Part shown: piece after piece, positions 16,080 to 25,663 of the stretch
Layout: the number at the start of each line of letters is the position of its first letter
Numbering within the stretch: the first letter of the stretch is position 1
From: Prevotella sp.
Lineage (GTDB): Bacteria; Bacteroidota; Bacteroidia; Bacteroidales; Bacteroidaceae
NCBI GenBank assembly: GCA_017478025.1
Contig: JAFVGZ010000013.1
Coordinates: 1-63,495, forward strand
DNA: 63,495 nucleotides
Reading direction: 5' to 3'
Notes under the pieces: generated by a model
The model's database searches: none
Told to the model about the DNA's origin: nothing
The model's input: the letters and a program-made list of their open reading frames with translations, nothing else
Program-made: the position numbers and the translations under genes

Positions 16080-16753
16080 ACATTAAGAATTATAAGACCA
16101 TAATAAAAAGTTCCTATGCCGTCCTGATGGCATGGGGACTTTTGTGCTTATGCCCTTGTATGCTGACATCGTGCTCAGAAGCTGATGATACTGTCAACGA
16201 GTATGAGAACTGGCAGCAGCGCAACGAGACATTCTTTGCTGCGCGTTATCAGGAAGCGAAGGACAGCATCGCAGCCGGAAAGAGCAACTGGCAGCTGGTG
16301 CGCGTGTACTCCAAACTGAGCGATGATATCTGTTCACCCACGGATTATGTCATCGTTCACAAGGCGACCCCCGCTGCCGACAGTGGCGCAGCGCAGTATA
16401 TCACCACAGGCGAAACACCAGAATACACCGACTCCGTACAGCTGCATTACCGTGGACGCCTGATGCCGTCGGTCTCTTATCCTGACGGATTCCAGTTTGA
16501 CGCTACCTGGTATGGCGACTATGACCTCAATTCCATGATACCCCAGAATATGAAAGTAGCGGGACTGGTAGTAGGACTGTCATCTGCAATAATGCAAATG
16601 CACGTAGGAGAGCGTTGGGAAGTATGCATCCCATATCGTTTAGGGTACAACACAGCGGATATAGCTGATATCCCTCCCTACAGCACCCTTATTTTTGATG
16701 TCACACTTCATGCCATAGGAAAGCCCGGCTCGGTATTGCCAGCCGTAAGATAA
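16076..16753 (+). CDS. FKBP-type peptidyl-prolyl isomerase lipoprotein
   Basis: A 225-residue protein with a signal peptide and lipobox LTSC (C33), then a helical linker and a C-terminal FKBP domain (VQLHYRGRLM, GLSSAIMQMHVGERWEVCIPY). It probably assists folding in the cell envelope. Some FKBP active-site aromatics are not evident, as in many Bacteroidota envelope FKBPs. It overlaps the glyS stop by 4 nt and is followed 8 nt later by parC. Confidence 0.9.
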   Translation: MNIKNYKTIIKSSYAVLMAWGLLCLCPCMLTSCSEADDTVNEYENWQQRNETFFAARYQEAKDSIAAGKSNWQLVRVYSKLSDDICSPTDYVIVHKATPAADSGAAQYITTGETPEYTDSVQLHYRGRLMPSVSYPDGFQFDATWYGDYDLNSMIPQNMKVAGLVVGLSSAIMQMHVGERWEVCIPYRLGYNTADIADIPPYSTLIFDVTLHAIGKPGSVLPAVR

Positions 16754-16761
16754 AACAATAG

Positions 16762-19437
16762 ATGGACACGATAGATAACGAAACCCCTCTCTCCGTACCT
16801 CATACCGTGAATCGTTTTGATGCCTCTGCTGTACATCATCTCAGCGGAATGTATCAGAACTGGTTTCTGGATTACGCCTCATACGTAATCCTGGAGCGCG
16901 CCGTGCCTCACATCGAGGACGGTCTGAAGCCCGTGCAGCGACGCATCCTGCATTCCATGAAGCGCATGGATGACGGGCGTTACAACAAGGTGGCAAACAT
17001 TGTGGGCCACACCATGCAGTTCCACCCTCATGGCGACGCCTCAATCGGCGATGCACTGGTACAGCTCGGACAGAAGGATTTGCTCATCGACACGCAGGGA
17101 AACTGGGGTAATATCTTGACCGGTTCAAGTGCCGCTGCGCCGCGATACATCGAGGCGCGGTTGAGCAAATTCGCCTTGGAGACGGTGTTCAATCCCAAGA
17201 CGACGGAGTGGCAGATGTCCTATGACGGCAGAAACAAGGAGCCGATTACCCTTCCGGTAAAGTACCCACTGTTGCTGGCACAGGGCGTTGAGGGCATTGC
17301 CGTAGGCCTCAATTCCAAGATCATGCCTCACAACTTCTGTGAGATATGCGATGCTGCCGTAAGCTATCTTCGTGGAGAGGAATTTCATCTCTATCCTGAC
17401 TTCCCTACGGGCGGCTCCATCGATGTGTCAAAGTACAACGACGGACAGCGCGGCGGTACTATCAAAGTAAGAGCAAAGATAGAAAAACTTGACAATAAGA
17501 CACTCGTAATCAGGGATATACCATACTCAAAGACATCCGAAACTTTAATTGACTCCATCACCCGGGCAGTAGAGAAAGGAAAGATAAAAGTAAGGAAGGT
17601 AGAAGACCTTACTGCCGCCAACGTTGAGATACTTGTACACCTGGCTCCGGGTGTCTCGTCAGACAAGACCCTCGATGCGCTGTATGCCTTCACCGACTGT
17701 GAGATAAGCATCTCGCCCAACTGCTGCGTCATCAAGGACCGCAAGCCACAGTTCCTCTCTGTCAGCGATGTTTTGCGCAGCAGCGCAGACCAGACCCTGC
17801 AACTCTTGAAGCGCGAACTGGAGATAAGGCGCGATGAACTTCTGGAGCAGCTGTTCTTCTGTTCATTGGAGAAAATATTCATCGAGGAGCGCATCTACAA
17901 GGACAAGAAATACGAGAATGCCGCCTCCATAGATGCTGCCTGCGAGCACATTGACGAGAGGCTCACGCCATATTATCCTCAGTTGGTGCGTGAAGTGAGA
18001 AAAGATGACATCCTCAGGCTCATGGAGATAAGGATGAAGCGCATACTGAAATTCTCCAAGGACCAGGCCGACGAGCTGATAGCCAAGATTGAGGCTGAGA
18101 TAGCAGAGATAGAGCGCGACCTCGGCAGAATGGTTGATATAACCTGCGAATGGTTTGAGCACCTGAAGAAGAAATACGGAGCGGAGCACCCGCGTCTGAC
18201 AGAGATACTGAAATTTGATACCATCGAGGCAACGAAGGTCGTTGAGGCCAATCAGAAACTTTACATTGACCGACAGGAGGGCTTCATCGGCACAGGTCTG
18301 AAGAAGGCAGAGTTCGTATGTAACTGCTCCGATATTGACGATGTCATCATATTCTATCGTGACGGTCGTTTCAGGATTATCCGCGTAGCCGACAAGATTG
18401 ATGTGGGCAAGAATGTCCTCCACGTGCAGGTGTGGAAGCGCGGTGACAAGCGTACCGTATATAACTACGTCTATCGCGATGGTAAGGCGGGCCGCTACTA
18501 TGTGAACCGCATGTGCGTAGATGCTGTGACGCGCGATAGGGAGTATAACCTGACACGCAACAACCCCGGCAGCCGTGTGATATACTTTACGGCCAATCCT
18601 AACGGTGAGGCGGAGGTGATAAAGGTGACGCATGAACCCGGCCCTAAGGTGAAGAGGATATTCTTTGACTTTGACTTCTCACAGCTTGAGGTTAAACGCC
18701 GTGACTCTAAGGGTGTGACACTCACAAAATTACCTGTCCACAAGATAGGTCTCAAGAGTCATGGCCACTCCACGCTTGGTGGTCGCGAGATATGGTGGGA
18801 CAGCGATGTCAACCGCCTCAATGGTGACGGTCACGGACAGAGTCTGGGCAAGTTCACAGAGGAGGACAGCATCCTCGTAGTGCTCTCCAATGGAGAGTTC
18901 TACATCACCACCGCAGACCCCAACAACCACTTCGAGCAGAATATCCTACGCATAGAGAAATGGGATATCAACAAGGTGTGGACAGCTGTTGTGCTCGATG
19001 CCGACAACAACGGTTTCGCATACCTGAAGCGCTTCCAGATGGACGCAATAAGGAACCATCGCAGCTTCGTTGGCGACAACGACAAGAGCCAGCTCGTCAT
19101 GCTGACTGATATCACCTATCCCCGCATCAAAGTGACCTACGGTGGCAGTGATGCTTACAGAGAGCCAGAGGAAATAGATTGCGAACAGTTCATTGGCGTA
19201 AAGGGATATAAGGCCAAAGGCAAGCGCATCAGCACCTTTGCGATTGACAAGATAGAAGAAATGGAGCCGATACGCTTCCCTGAAGAGGATGAGAATAGCG
19301 ACGGTACAGACGGAGAAGGTGCAGACGGAACATCCAATGAGCCGGAGAACCTGGATCCCGATGCAGGCCTCTCACAGCAGCAGGTGGCGGACAAACTCAC
19401 CGGCCAGCTCAACTTCCTTAATGACCTGATGGACTGA
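16762..19437 (+). CDS. parC: DNA topoisomerase IV subunit A
   Basis: An 891-residue type IIA topoisomerase A subunit. The N-terminal LKPVQRRILHSM and QFHPHGDASI region is followed by the catalytic tyrosine in APRYIEARLSK near residue 130, then the coiled-coil and C-terminal beta-pinwheel. No GyrA box (QRRGGKG) is seen, which favours ParC over GyrA. The C-terminus ends with an acidic linker and a helix. It decatenates daughter chromosomes together with ParE, encoded elsewhere. Confidence 0.93.
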   Translation: MDTIDNETPLSVPHTVNRFDASAVHHLSGMYQNWFLDYASYVILERAVPHIEDGLKPVQRRILHSMKRMDDGRYNKVANIVGHTMQFHPHGDASIGDALVQLGQKDLLIDTQGNWGNILTGSSAAAPRYIEARLSKFALETVFNPKTTEWQMSYDGRNKEPITLPVKYPLLLAQGVEGIAVGLNSKIMPHNFCEICDAAVSYLRGEEFHLYPDFPTGGSIDVSKYNDGQRGGTIKVRAKIEKLDNKTLVIRDIPYSKTSETLIDSITRAVEKGKIKVRKVEDLTAANVEILVHLAPGVSSDKTLDALYAFTDCEISISPNCCVIKDRKPQFLSVSDVLRSSADQTLQLLKRELEIRRDELLEQLFFCSLEKIFIEERIYKDKKYENAASIDAACEHIDERLTPYYPQLVREVRKDDILRLMEIRMKRILKFSKDQADELIAKIEAEIAEIERDLGRMVDITCEWFEHLKKKYGAEHPRLTEILKFDTIEATKVVEANQKLYIDRQEGFIGTGLKKAEFVCNCSDIDDVIIFYRDGRFRIIRVADKIDVGKNVLHVQVWKRGDKRTVYNYVYRDGKAGRYYVNRMCVDAVTRDREYNLTRNNPGSRVIYFTANPNGEAEVIKVTHEPGPKVKRIFFDFDFSQLEVKRRDSKGVTLTKLPVHKIGLKSHGHSTLGGREIWWDSDVNRLNGDGHGQSLGKFTEEDSILVVLSNGEFYITTADPNNHFEQNILRIEKWDINKVWTAVVLDADNNGFAYLKRFQMDAIRNHRSFVGDNDKSQLVMLTDITYPRIKVTYGGSDAYREPEEIDCEQFIGVKGYKAKGKRISTFAIDKIEEMEPIRFPEEDENSDGTDGEGADGTSNEPENLDPDAGLSQQQVADKLTGQLNFLNDLMD

Positions 19438-19483
19438 AACTCCTAGAAAAGAATCGTTATACGCATTCCTTGCAACAGCAACA

Positions 19484-19543
19484 TGAGACTCTTCACCTCC
19501 TATTGGATACAGTAGCGAGCAGAAGAGTCTCACGTTTTTTTTT
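19484..19543 (+). terminator. parC terminator
   Basis: TGAGACTCTTC (19484-19494) pairs perfectly with GAAGAGTCTCA (19522-19532), followed by CG and nine T residues. Confidence 0.92.
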
Positions 19544-19737
19544 ATATTGGTGTTCGGCACTTTTACCAGACACCAACAATTCTCAATGGTTAGTGGTACA
19601 CTTTTCGATTATTAGGAGCGGTAAACTACTCTGTTACAATCTGCATCAATGTATCAAAAATCACAAAAATTGTATCAATTTTATCAAAAACAAGGGTTGC
19701 GAGACGTTTACGGCTAAGATATTATCAGAAATTTGTG

Positions 19738-19745
19738 TACCTTTG
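19738..19745 (+). promoter_or_regulatory. promoter box of the 6S RNA candidate
   Basis: TACCTTTG, placing transcription start near 19751. No open reading frame with a credible start follows, but a rod-like RNA does. Confidence 0.7.
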
Positions 19746-19750
19746 CAGCC

Positions 19751-19979
19751 GTTTTAGAATACAAAACATGCGAAGGTTCTGTGAGCAATATGCTCTGGAC
19801 GTTTGCTGTTAACCTTGAATATATATATATATCCGCAATTATCCGAAAGGACACACGCTTGTGGGGTATGTCACAGAATCTGCCACTGCCATGACAAAAT
19901 CTGTAGATGGGCGTGTGTCGTAGGATGATTGCGGGATATTCATTTACAAACGGCAATCAGCCTTCGATGCGCGTTTTTA
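19751..19979 (+). ncRNA. ssrS: probable 6S RNA (rod-shaped regulatory RNA)
   Basis: The transcript can fold into one long nested rod: CGAAGG 19771-19776 with CCTTCG 19961-19966; CGTTTG 19800-19805 with CAAACG 19947-19952; GAATAT 19817-19822 with ATATTC 19936-19941; a 12-bp stem 19833-19844 with 19923-19934; GACACACGC 19850-19858 with GCGTGTGTC 19911-19919. A small hairpin GAGCA-ATA-TGCTC sits in the 5' side of the central bubble. Length near 200 nt, own promoter and a T-run at 19974-19978 fit 6S RNA, which binds and sequesters RNA polymerase. The call rests on shape, not on sequence identity; another Bacteroidales structured RNA is possible. Confidence 0.6.
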
Positions 19980-20077
19980 TGTGCTACAAAATGTCCCCAC
20001 GCGTGTACTATATGTTTTTGATGTGGCAGGAATGCATAAAATTATGCGATAATCTTTTTTCTATGACTTATAATTAT

Positions 20078-20085
20078 TACCTTTG
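20078..20085 (+). promoter_or_regulatory. promoter of the AraC regulator gene
   Basis: TACCTTTG, about 55 nt before the ATG at 20140, in an AT-rich stretch. The segment 19980-20077 shows no other feature. Confidence 0.7.
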
Positions 20086-20139
20086 CACAGTGTTGCAAAT
20101 ACAATTTTCAGTTGACATTCTTTTTACGCTTTCACAAAC

Positions 20140-21252
20140 ATGTTTGACCAAATCAAGGAAGATACTCTCTTCATCATACTTTATTCCATTGTGACAGCTA
20201 TGGCAATGATTGCAGGCTGCTACCTGTATTTTCGCAAGGGCAACGCCTTTGCTCCCGACATTACGCCTCCTGCACCCTTGCGCAAGTGGACCGCTGCGTT
20301 CTTTGCTTTCTTAGCTCTGAATCACATGTGGTATATGCCGATACTGTTCCTTGAGTCAGAGGAAGATATTATCCTCAACGACCTGATAGGCGGGGTTCTT
20401 GACAGCATGACGGTGATCCCCCTGTTGATAGTTGTAATGCTGTCTATGCTTCAGGACCGTGTCCGCCCGTTGTGGCCCATAGCTGTGGCAGTAGCACCCA
20501 TCGTGCTGGGTGGGGTGGTGTGTGCCATCACCCGTAACGTAGCCCTTTTCCCGGCAATGTATTTCTATGCGCTGTTGTTGGGTGTCGGACTGGTAGTGTT
20601 TTTTATACGCGAGGTAAGGCGATACGGGCGTTGGCTGCGCAATAACTATGCAGACCTGGAGCACAAGGAAGTGTGGCAGAGCTTCCTGTTGATGGCTATC
20701 ATTATGTTAACATTAGTTGTCTATGTGTTCAGCAACGACGGTCCTGTTTACCAATACGCCATAGAGGTGGTGGGCGGCATACTGATATGCTATCTCCTGT
20801 GGCGTGTAGAGACGCTGAGTGACCTCAGTATCTCCGTCGTCAGCGAGGAGGAGATGGAAGCGGAGGATGAGGCGTCTGACTCTCCCCAGGATTTGCCTCA
20901 GACCATCCGCGATGACATAGGGCCGATGTTGAAGATGTATTGCGAGGAGCGGCAGCTCTACCTGCAGCATGATATGTCCATTTCACAACTCGCCAAGCAG
21001 ATAGGCACCAATCGCTCCTATCTCAGCAGGTACTTTGCCATGCAGGGCATCACCTATAACGCCTACATCAACGGTTTGCGTATCCAGCATTTCATCAATC
21101 TGTACCATGATGCAACAGAGAACCACCAGTCCGTCACAGCCCAGCAGTTGGCCCACCTGAGCGGTTTCCGTAATTACAACACGTTTAGCACAGCCTTTAA
21201 AAAGATAACGGGAAAGACCACATCGGAGTGGATGAGATGCGCAAAAACGTAA
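20140..21252 (+). CDS. membrane-anchored AraC-family transcriptional regulator
   Basis: A 370-residue protein. About seven hydrophobic segments lie in residues 10-225, followed by an acidic linker (EEEMEAEDEAS) and a C-terminal AraC/XylS helix-turn-helix pair (MSISQLAKQIGTNRSYLSRYF, then LAHLSGFRNYNTFSTAFKKITGKT). This is a sensor-regulator type common in Bacteroidota, with a membrane sensor and cytosolic DNA-binding tail. It lies directly upstream of the esterase cluster on the same strand with a separate promoter between, so it may control those genes; that is inference. Confidence 0.88.
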   Translation: MFDQIKEDTLFIILYSIVTAMAMIAGCYLYFRKGNAFAPDITPPAPLRKWTAAFFAFLALNHMWYMPILFLESEEDIILNDLIGGVLDSMTVIPLLIVVMLSMLQDRVRPLWPIAVAVAPIVLGGVVCAITRNVALFPAMYFYALLLGVGLVVFFIREVRRYGRWLRNNYADLEHKEVWQSFLLMAIIMLTLVVYVFSNDGPVYQYAIEVVGGILICYLLWRVETLSDLSISVVSEEEMEAEDEASDSPQDLPQTIRDDIGPMLKMYCEERQLYLQHDMSISQLAKQIGTNRSYLSRYFAMQGITYNAYINGLRIQHFINLYHDATENHQSVTAQQLAHLSGFRNYNTFSTAFKKITGKTTSEWMRCAKT

Positions 21253-21300
21253 AATTCGTACCAAAATATGCAAAACTTGCAGTCTGCAGCCCCTTGTTTG

Positions 21301-21331
21301 TTGTGATTTCCAGAGTGGGTGCTTACCTTTG
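21301..21331 (+). promoter_or_regulatory. promoter of the esterase cluster
   Basis: TTG at 21301-21303, 20 bp spacer, TACCTTTG at 21324-21331; a leader of about 140 nt follows before the ATG at 21475. No riboswitch is recognised in it. Confidence 0.75.
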
Positions 21332-21474
21332 CAAGATGAACCGTTGTCAAATGCTAGAGCAAGCGTAAGCATGCCTTGTCTCAATCGATTTGGCCGCCCA
21401 TAATGGCTTGAAGCAGATAATTTAAGCACAATAACTACTAACCAAACAACCAAACTAACCAACAAGAAAAAACT

Positions 21475-23055
21475 ATGGAATTAAGTGAAATCAGAGATGC
21501 TATGTACGCCATGTATGGTGGTGAGAACAAAGAGATCACAGATGGCAACTATGATAAGGAGCTGGCTGTAAAATGCATCAACGGAACCTTTGTGGGCAAG
21601 AAGCATGAGAATGTGATTGTCTATAGGGGCATCCCCTATGTAGGCAAGCAACCCGTGGGAGAACTGCGTTGGAAGACTCCGGTTGATGCTGTTCCCGGCG
21701 ATGGCGTGTATGAGGCATACTATAATGCCAAGAGCGCCTATGGCAATCCGTCCTTTGAGGTCGGTTCTATGTACTATCTTGATGAGGACTGCCTCTATCT
21801 GAATGTCTTTAAGTCTGATGATGCAGCTGCCCAGAAGAAACCCGTGATGGTGTGGATTCACGGCGGCGCTTTTGAGTCTGGCGGTACTGTTGACCCGATG
21901 TTCGACTGCATCAATTTCATAAAGGAGAATCCCGATGTGATAGTCGTAACGATAGCCTACAGACTCGGAGTGATGGGCTTCCTGCATCTCTCCCACCTGG
22001 AGGACGGCAAGGATTATCAGGACTCACAGAATCTTGGTCTGCTGGATCAGCAGAAGGCACTGAAGTGGGTGCATGAGAACATTGCCGGCTTTGGCGGCGA
22101 CCCGGAGAATGTGACCATCTTCGGCGAGTCAGCAGGTGCTGCCAGCTGTACCATGCAGCCGCTCGTTCCCGGTTCACAGCAGTATTTCAAGCGCCTCATT
22201 GCCGAGAGCGGTGCCGTAAACCAGACGAGATCAACGGAGGAGAGCATAGAGTGCACCAATAAGCTGATGGAGATACTGGGTTGTAAGACCGTTGCAGACC
22301 TGCTGAAGGTGGATGGCGAGAAGCTCTTGGAGGCTTCTGCCGTGAACTTTGTGCACCAGATACCCGAGAGGGACGGGCGTACCCTGCCTTCTGACCCCTT
22401 TGAGGCATACGCTGACGGTGCGGCGAAGAATTTGGAGATCCTGGTAGGATGCAACAAGGACGAGATGAATTTCTTCGTCTCCAGTTTCGGAAAGGAAGGC
22501 TGGGACAACTGGATTGCCCAGCGTAAATCAGAGAAGATACCATACCTGCCAGAGGAGGACAAGGCACGCATTGAGAGCTTCCAGAAGGATGTGGAGGGTG
22601 ACTACTACCAGCCTGACAGCAGCCTCTTGAGCCAGAACTGGTTCAATACGCCCATCATCAAGGTGTCAGAGGGGCAGGCAAAGGCCGGTGGTAAGTGTTA
22701 CACCTACTACTTCACACCAGAGTCTCCCGATCCCGTCATGAAGTGCGGACATGCCATAGAGCTTTCAGTGGTGTTCAATCATCCCGAGATGACTGCCGAC
22801 ACGGGACGTGCATTCGATGAGACCTTCTGCAAGACCATGCGCAGGATGTGGGTACAGTATGCCAAGACGGGCAATCCATCGCTCACCGCTGCCCAGTCGC
22901 CTGACGGCAAGGCAAAAGAGTGGCCGCTCTACGACCAGAAAGACAGACAGGTGATGGTGCTTGACGAGTTTGACATACATCCGGCAAAGGAGGCGGATGT
23001 GAAGATAGTGGATTGGGAGAGAACCTATCCTCTGACTAAGTATTATATGCTCTGA
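21475..23055 (+). CDS. type-B carboxylesterase, copy 1
   Basis: A 526-residue alpha/beta hydrolase of the carboxylesterase/cholinesterase family. The oxyanion-hole HGGAF, nucleophile serine in FGESAGAAS, and a probable catalytic histidine in KCGHAIELSVVF are visible. No signal peptide, so probably cytosolic. The substrate is unknown. It is paralogous to the gene at 23853 throughout. The two genes enclose a small membrane protein. Confidence 0.92.
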   Translation: MELSEIRDAMYAMYGGENKEITDGNYDKELAVKCINGTFVGKKHENVIVYRGIPYVGKQPVGELRWKTPVDAVPGDGVYEAYYNAKSAYGNPSFEVGSMYYLDEDCLYLNVFKSDDAAAQKKPVMVWIHGGAFESGGTVDPMFDCINFIKENPDVIVVTIAYRLGVMGFLHLSHLEDGKDYQDSQNLGLLDQQKALKWVHENIAGFGGDPENVTIFGESAGAASCTMQPLVPGSQQYFKRLIAESGAVNQTRSTEESIECTNKLMEILGCKTVADLLKVDGEKLLEASAVNFVHQIPERDGRTLPSDPFEAYADGAAKNLEILVGCNKDEMNFFVSSFGKEGWDNWIAQRKSEKIPYLPEEDKARIESFQKDVEGDYYQPDSSLLSQNWFNTPIIKVSEGQAKAGGKCYTYYFTPESPDPVMKCGHAIELSVVFNHPEMTADTGRAFDETFCKTMRRMWVQYAKTGNPSLTAAQSPDGKAKEWPLYDQKDRQVMVLDEFDIHPAKEADVKIVDWERTYPLTKYYML

Positions 23056-23160
23056 TATGTATATAAAGGTGCGGGGGCGTGCTCATTGCGACACTCCCTC
23101 GCGCCGATTCTTTTATAGACAGACTCCTGTCTTGGTGAAATCAATAACCCTAAATTCCTA

Positions 23161-23718
23161 ATGGAAACCAGATTCAAAAAGAAGACAAACATATTTAATG
23201 TTGTCTTGACTGCCGTGTCGGCTATGCTCTCAGTAGGTGTCATGTTCTATGGAGTATATCTCTATGGCATGTATGAGGCAGGTGAGGAGATTATCCTCAA
23301 CATGTTCTACATCGCCTGCATAGTCATGATGTGGATGTACTTCTTCAATCGTCTCAGCACCCAGCGGTTCAACTACTGGAGCTCTGTATGCGTAGGTATT
23401 ACGGTGTTGCTGCGCGACATTCTCTTTCCGCCACCGCTGGCTACGTACAATCTTCATATAGCATGTCTCGCGTTATCGGTGTATCTCGTACTCATGCTCA
23501 CGTGGTTCTATTCACGCAAAGAGTGGAAGACCTATTCCAAGGCCAACCTGTGGTTCATCTTTATCGTGGATGTGATTATTGCCGCGCTCTATAACTATGA
23601 CCTGCTGATAGAGGAAACGGTAAAAGGGAGAGAATTCCTGATGACAGAGATATGGATACGCCCCACCATCACCTACGGCCTCGTGGCCTGCTTTGTGAAT
23701 GAAGAGGAAACTGATTAA
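23161..23718 (+). CDS. integral membrane protein, unknown function
   Basis: A 185-residue protein with about five hydrophobic helices (around residues 11-34, 42-62, 70-88, 97-115, 126-145). No motif is recognised. It lies between two esterase paralogues on the same strand, so a linked role such as substrate uptake is possible but unsupported. Confidence 0.7.
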   Translation: METRFKKKTNIFNVVLTAVSAMLSVGVMFYGVYLYGMYEAGEEIILNMFYIACIVMMWMYFFNRLSTQRFNYWSSVCVGITVLLRDILFPPPLATYNLHIACLALSVYLVLMLTWFYSRKEWKTYSKANLWFIFIVDVIIAALYNYDLLIEETVKGREFLMTEIWIRPTITYGLVACFVNEEETD

Positions 23719-23845
23719 ATTAAGAATTAATAATTCAAAATTCATAATTCATAATTCAAAATTAGCCGCTCACGTCTCCCTCTCCTTGGGAGAGGGCTGG
23801 GGAGAGGTTTTTTCTCTTTGGGGGAGCCGGAGGGGCCTAAACAAA
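23719..23845. repeat. AT-rich short repeat plus two GC-rich palindromic elements
   Basis: Positions 23719-23766 are AATTCATAATTC-type words. From 23770 follows CTCACGTCTCCC, a CTCTCCTTGGGAGAG palindrome, then a second related part ending GGAGCCGGAGGGGCC. The same entry words (TTAG-CGCTCACGTC) open the element at 44420. Confidence 0.8.
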
Positions 23846-23852
23846 AAAAACA

Positions 23853-25439
23853 ATGAGTGAAATTGAAGAAAAATTGATGCCAAAATACGGTGAGAACCAG
23901 CGTATTATGGATGGCAATTACGATGAGTCCCTGGCAGTAAAGTGTGTAAACGGAACCTTTGTCGGCAAAAAGGCGGAAGAAGTTATATCCTACAAAGGCA
24001 TACCTTTCGTGGGCGAGCAGCCCATAGGTCTGTATCGCTGGAAAGCTCCTGTGGATGTAGTGCCTAATGACGGGGTCTATGAGGCCTATCACTATGGAAA
24101 GAGCCCCGTTCAGGCCCCCGGTGATCCCGCTGCTCTCTATCCCATGGGTGAGGACTGCCTTTACCTTAACGTATGGAAGAGCGGCGATGCGGCCCAGAAG
24201 AAGCCTGTCATTGTGTGGATCTACGGTGGCGCTTTCGAAGTAGGCGGAACCACCGACCCGCAGTACGATTGCAGCAACCTCATAAAGGAAAACCCAGATG
24301 TCATCTTTGTTACCATCACATACAGAGTCAGCTTCTTCGGCTTCCTGCATCTCTCGCACCTGGAGGACGGTAAGGACTATCAGGATGCGTCGAACCTGGG
24401 ACTTATGGACCAGATAATGGCATTGAAGTGGGTGCATGAGAACATTGCCGCCTTCGGTGGCGACCCCGACAACGTGACCATCTGGGGCGAGTCAGCAGGT
24501 GCTGCCAGCTGCACCCTGCTTGCGCTGGTCAAAGGCTCACACCAGTATTTCAAGCGCGTCATTGCTCAAAGCGGCGCTCCAGCCCAGACGAGAACACCCG
24601 AGCAGGGCATCGTGTGCACCGACAAACTGATGGAGACACTTGGCTGCAAGACCGTTGCCGACCTGCTTAGTGTCAGCGCTGAGAAGATTGCTGACGTGTG
24701 GGCACAGCTCTATGGCTTCTATCAGGTTCTGGGCATACGCACCATGCCCGAGAGAGACGGCAACTACCTGCCCCTGAACACATGGGAGGCATACGCCAAC
24801 GGAGCGGCAAAGGACATAGAGTTCCTTCAGGGCTGCAACAAGGACGAGATGAATACCTTCCTGAGTGTTGTGGGACCAGACGTATGGAATGCGTGGTCCA
24901 ATGGACGCAAGGCAGAGAAACTCTGTCAGCTGACAGACAAGGAGAAGGAACTGGTGGAGAGCTACTGCAACGGAATAGAAGGCGAAGACTACGAAGCTAC
25001 CGTGCGTCTCTTCAGTCAGATTATGTTCATAGCCCCTCAGATCAGACTCTCCGAAGAACAGGTCAAAGCTGGCGGCAAGTCCTACACCTACTACTACACC
25101 GTAGAATCCTCTGTCCCAATGCTGAAAAGCGGACACGCGTCAGAACTGTCCGTAGTGTTCAACCATCCTGAGATCAGCGACTTCACAGGACGTGCATACG
25201 ACGAGACCTTCTGCAAGACCATGCGCAAGATGTGGATACAGTTTGCCAAGACGGGCAATCCATCGCTCACCGCAGCCCAGTCGCCTGACGGCAAGGCAAA
25301 GGAGTGGCCGCTGTATGACCAGAAGGACAGACTGGTCATGGTGCTCAGCGAACAAGACATCCACCTTGCAAAAGAGTCAGAACTGAAGATAGTAGATTGG
25401 GAGAAGAGCTATTTCCTCACCAATTACTACATGCCATAA
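23853..25439 (+). CDS. type-B carboxylesterase, copy 2
   Basis: A 528-residue paralogue of the enzyme at 21475, with the oxyanion motif changed to IYGGAF, nucleophile in WGESAGAAS and histidine in KSGHASELSVVF. The HGG histidine of copy 1 is a tyrosine here, which may alter activity or specificity. The final 100 codons, especially around GNPSLTAAQSPDGKAKEWP, are nearly identical at the DNA level to copy 1, suggesting recent duplication or gene conversion. Confidence 0.92.
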   Translation: MSEIEEKLMPKYGENQRIMDGNYDESLAVKCVNGTFVGKKAEEVISYKGIPFVGEQPIGLYRWKAPVDVVPNDGVYEAYHYGKSPVQAPGDPAALYPMGEDCLYLNVWKSGDAAQKKPVIVWIYGGAFEVGGTTDPQYDCSNLIKENPDVIFVTITYRVSFFGFLHLSHLEDGKDYQDASNLGLMDQIMALKWVHENIAAFGGDPDNVTIWGESAGAASCTLLALVKGSHQYFKRVIAQSGAPAQTRTPEQGIVCTDKLMETLGCKTVADLLSVSAEKIADVWAQLYGFYQVLGIRTMPERDGNYLPLNTWEAYANGAAKDIEFLQGCNKDEMNTFLSVVGPDVWNAWSNGRKAEKLCQLTDKEKELVESYCNGIEGEDYEATVRLFSQIMFIAPQIRLSEEQVKAGGKSYTYYYTVESSVPMLKSGHASELSVVFNHPEISDFTGRAYDETFCKTMRKMWIQFAKTGNPSLTAAQSPDGKAKEWPLYDQKDRLVMVLSEQDIHLAKESELKIVDWEKSYFLTNYYMP

Positions 25440-25503
25440 CCTCTCCCCTGCCTTCCCCCAAAGGGAGAGTCCCCCACTGGCTTCCCCCTAAGGTGGGGGG
25501 CGT
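25440..25503. repeat. GC-rich palindromic elements after esterase 2
   Basis: Two related units: CTCTCCCCTGCCTTCCCCC with AAAGGGAGAG, then CCCCCACTGGCTTCCCCC with TAAGGTGGGGGG. They begin right after the esterase stop codon. Confidence 0.8.
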
Positions 25504-25603
25504 AAACGGGACTATGCTCTGAGCAGGGAGTTTTCTACTTGCAAAAGTAGAAGATTATATGTGATGATTTTGTCCCGCATACTTCTCATATTGAGGATAA
25601 GAA

Positions 25604-25636
25604 AAAGAGGATATGCCACTACGGCATATCCTCTTT
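25604..25636 (-). terminator. EF-G paralogue terminator
   Basis: A perfect 14-bp stem (25604-25617 with 25623-25636, loop ACTAC), followed on the minus strand by a T-rich run. It may also stop transcription coming from the esterases. Confidence 0.88.
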
Positions 25637-25663
25637 GTTGGTGTATTGAGATGTTTAGAGTTA

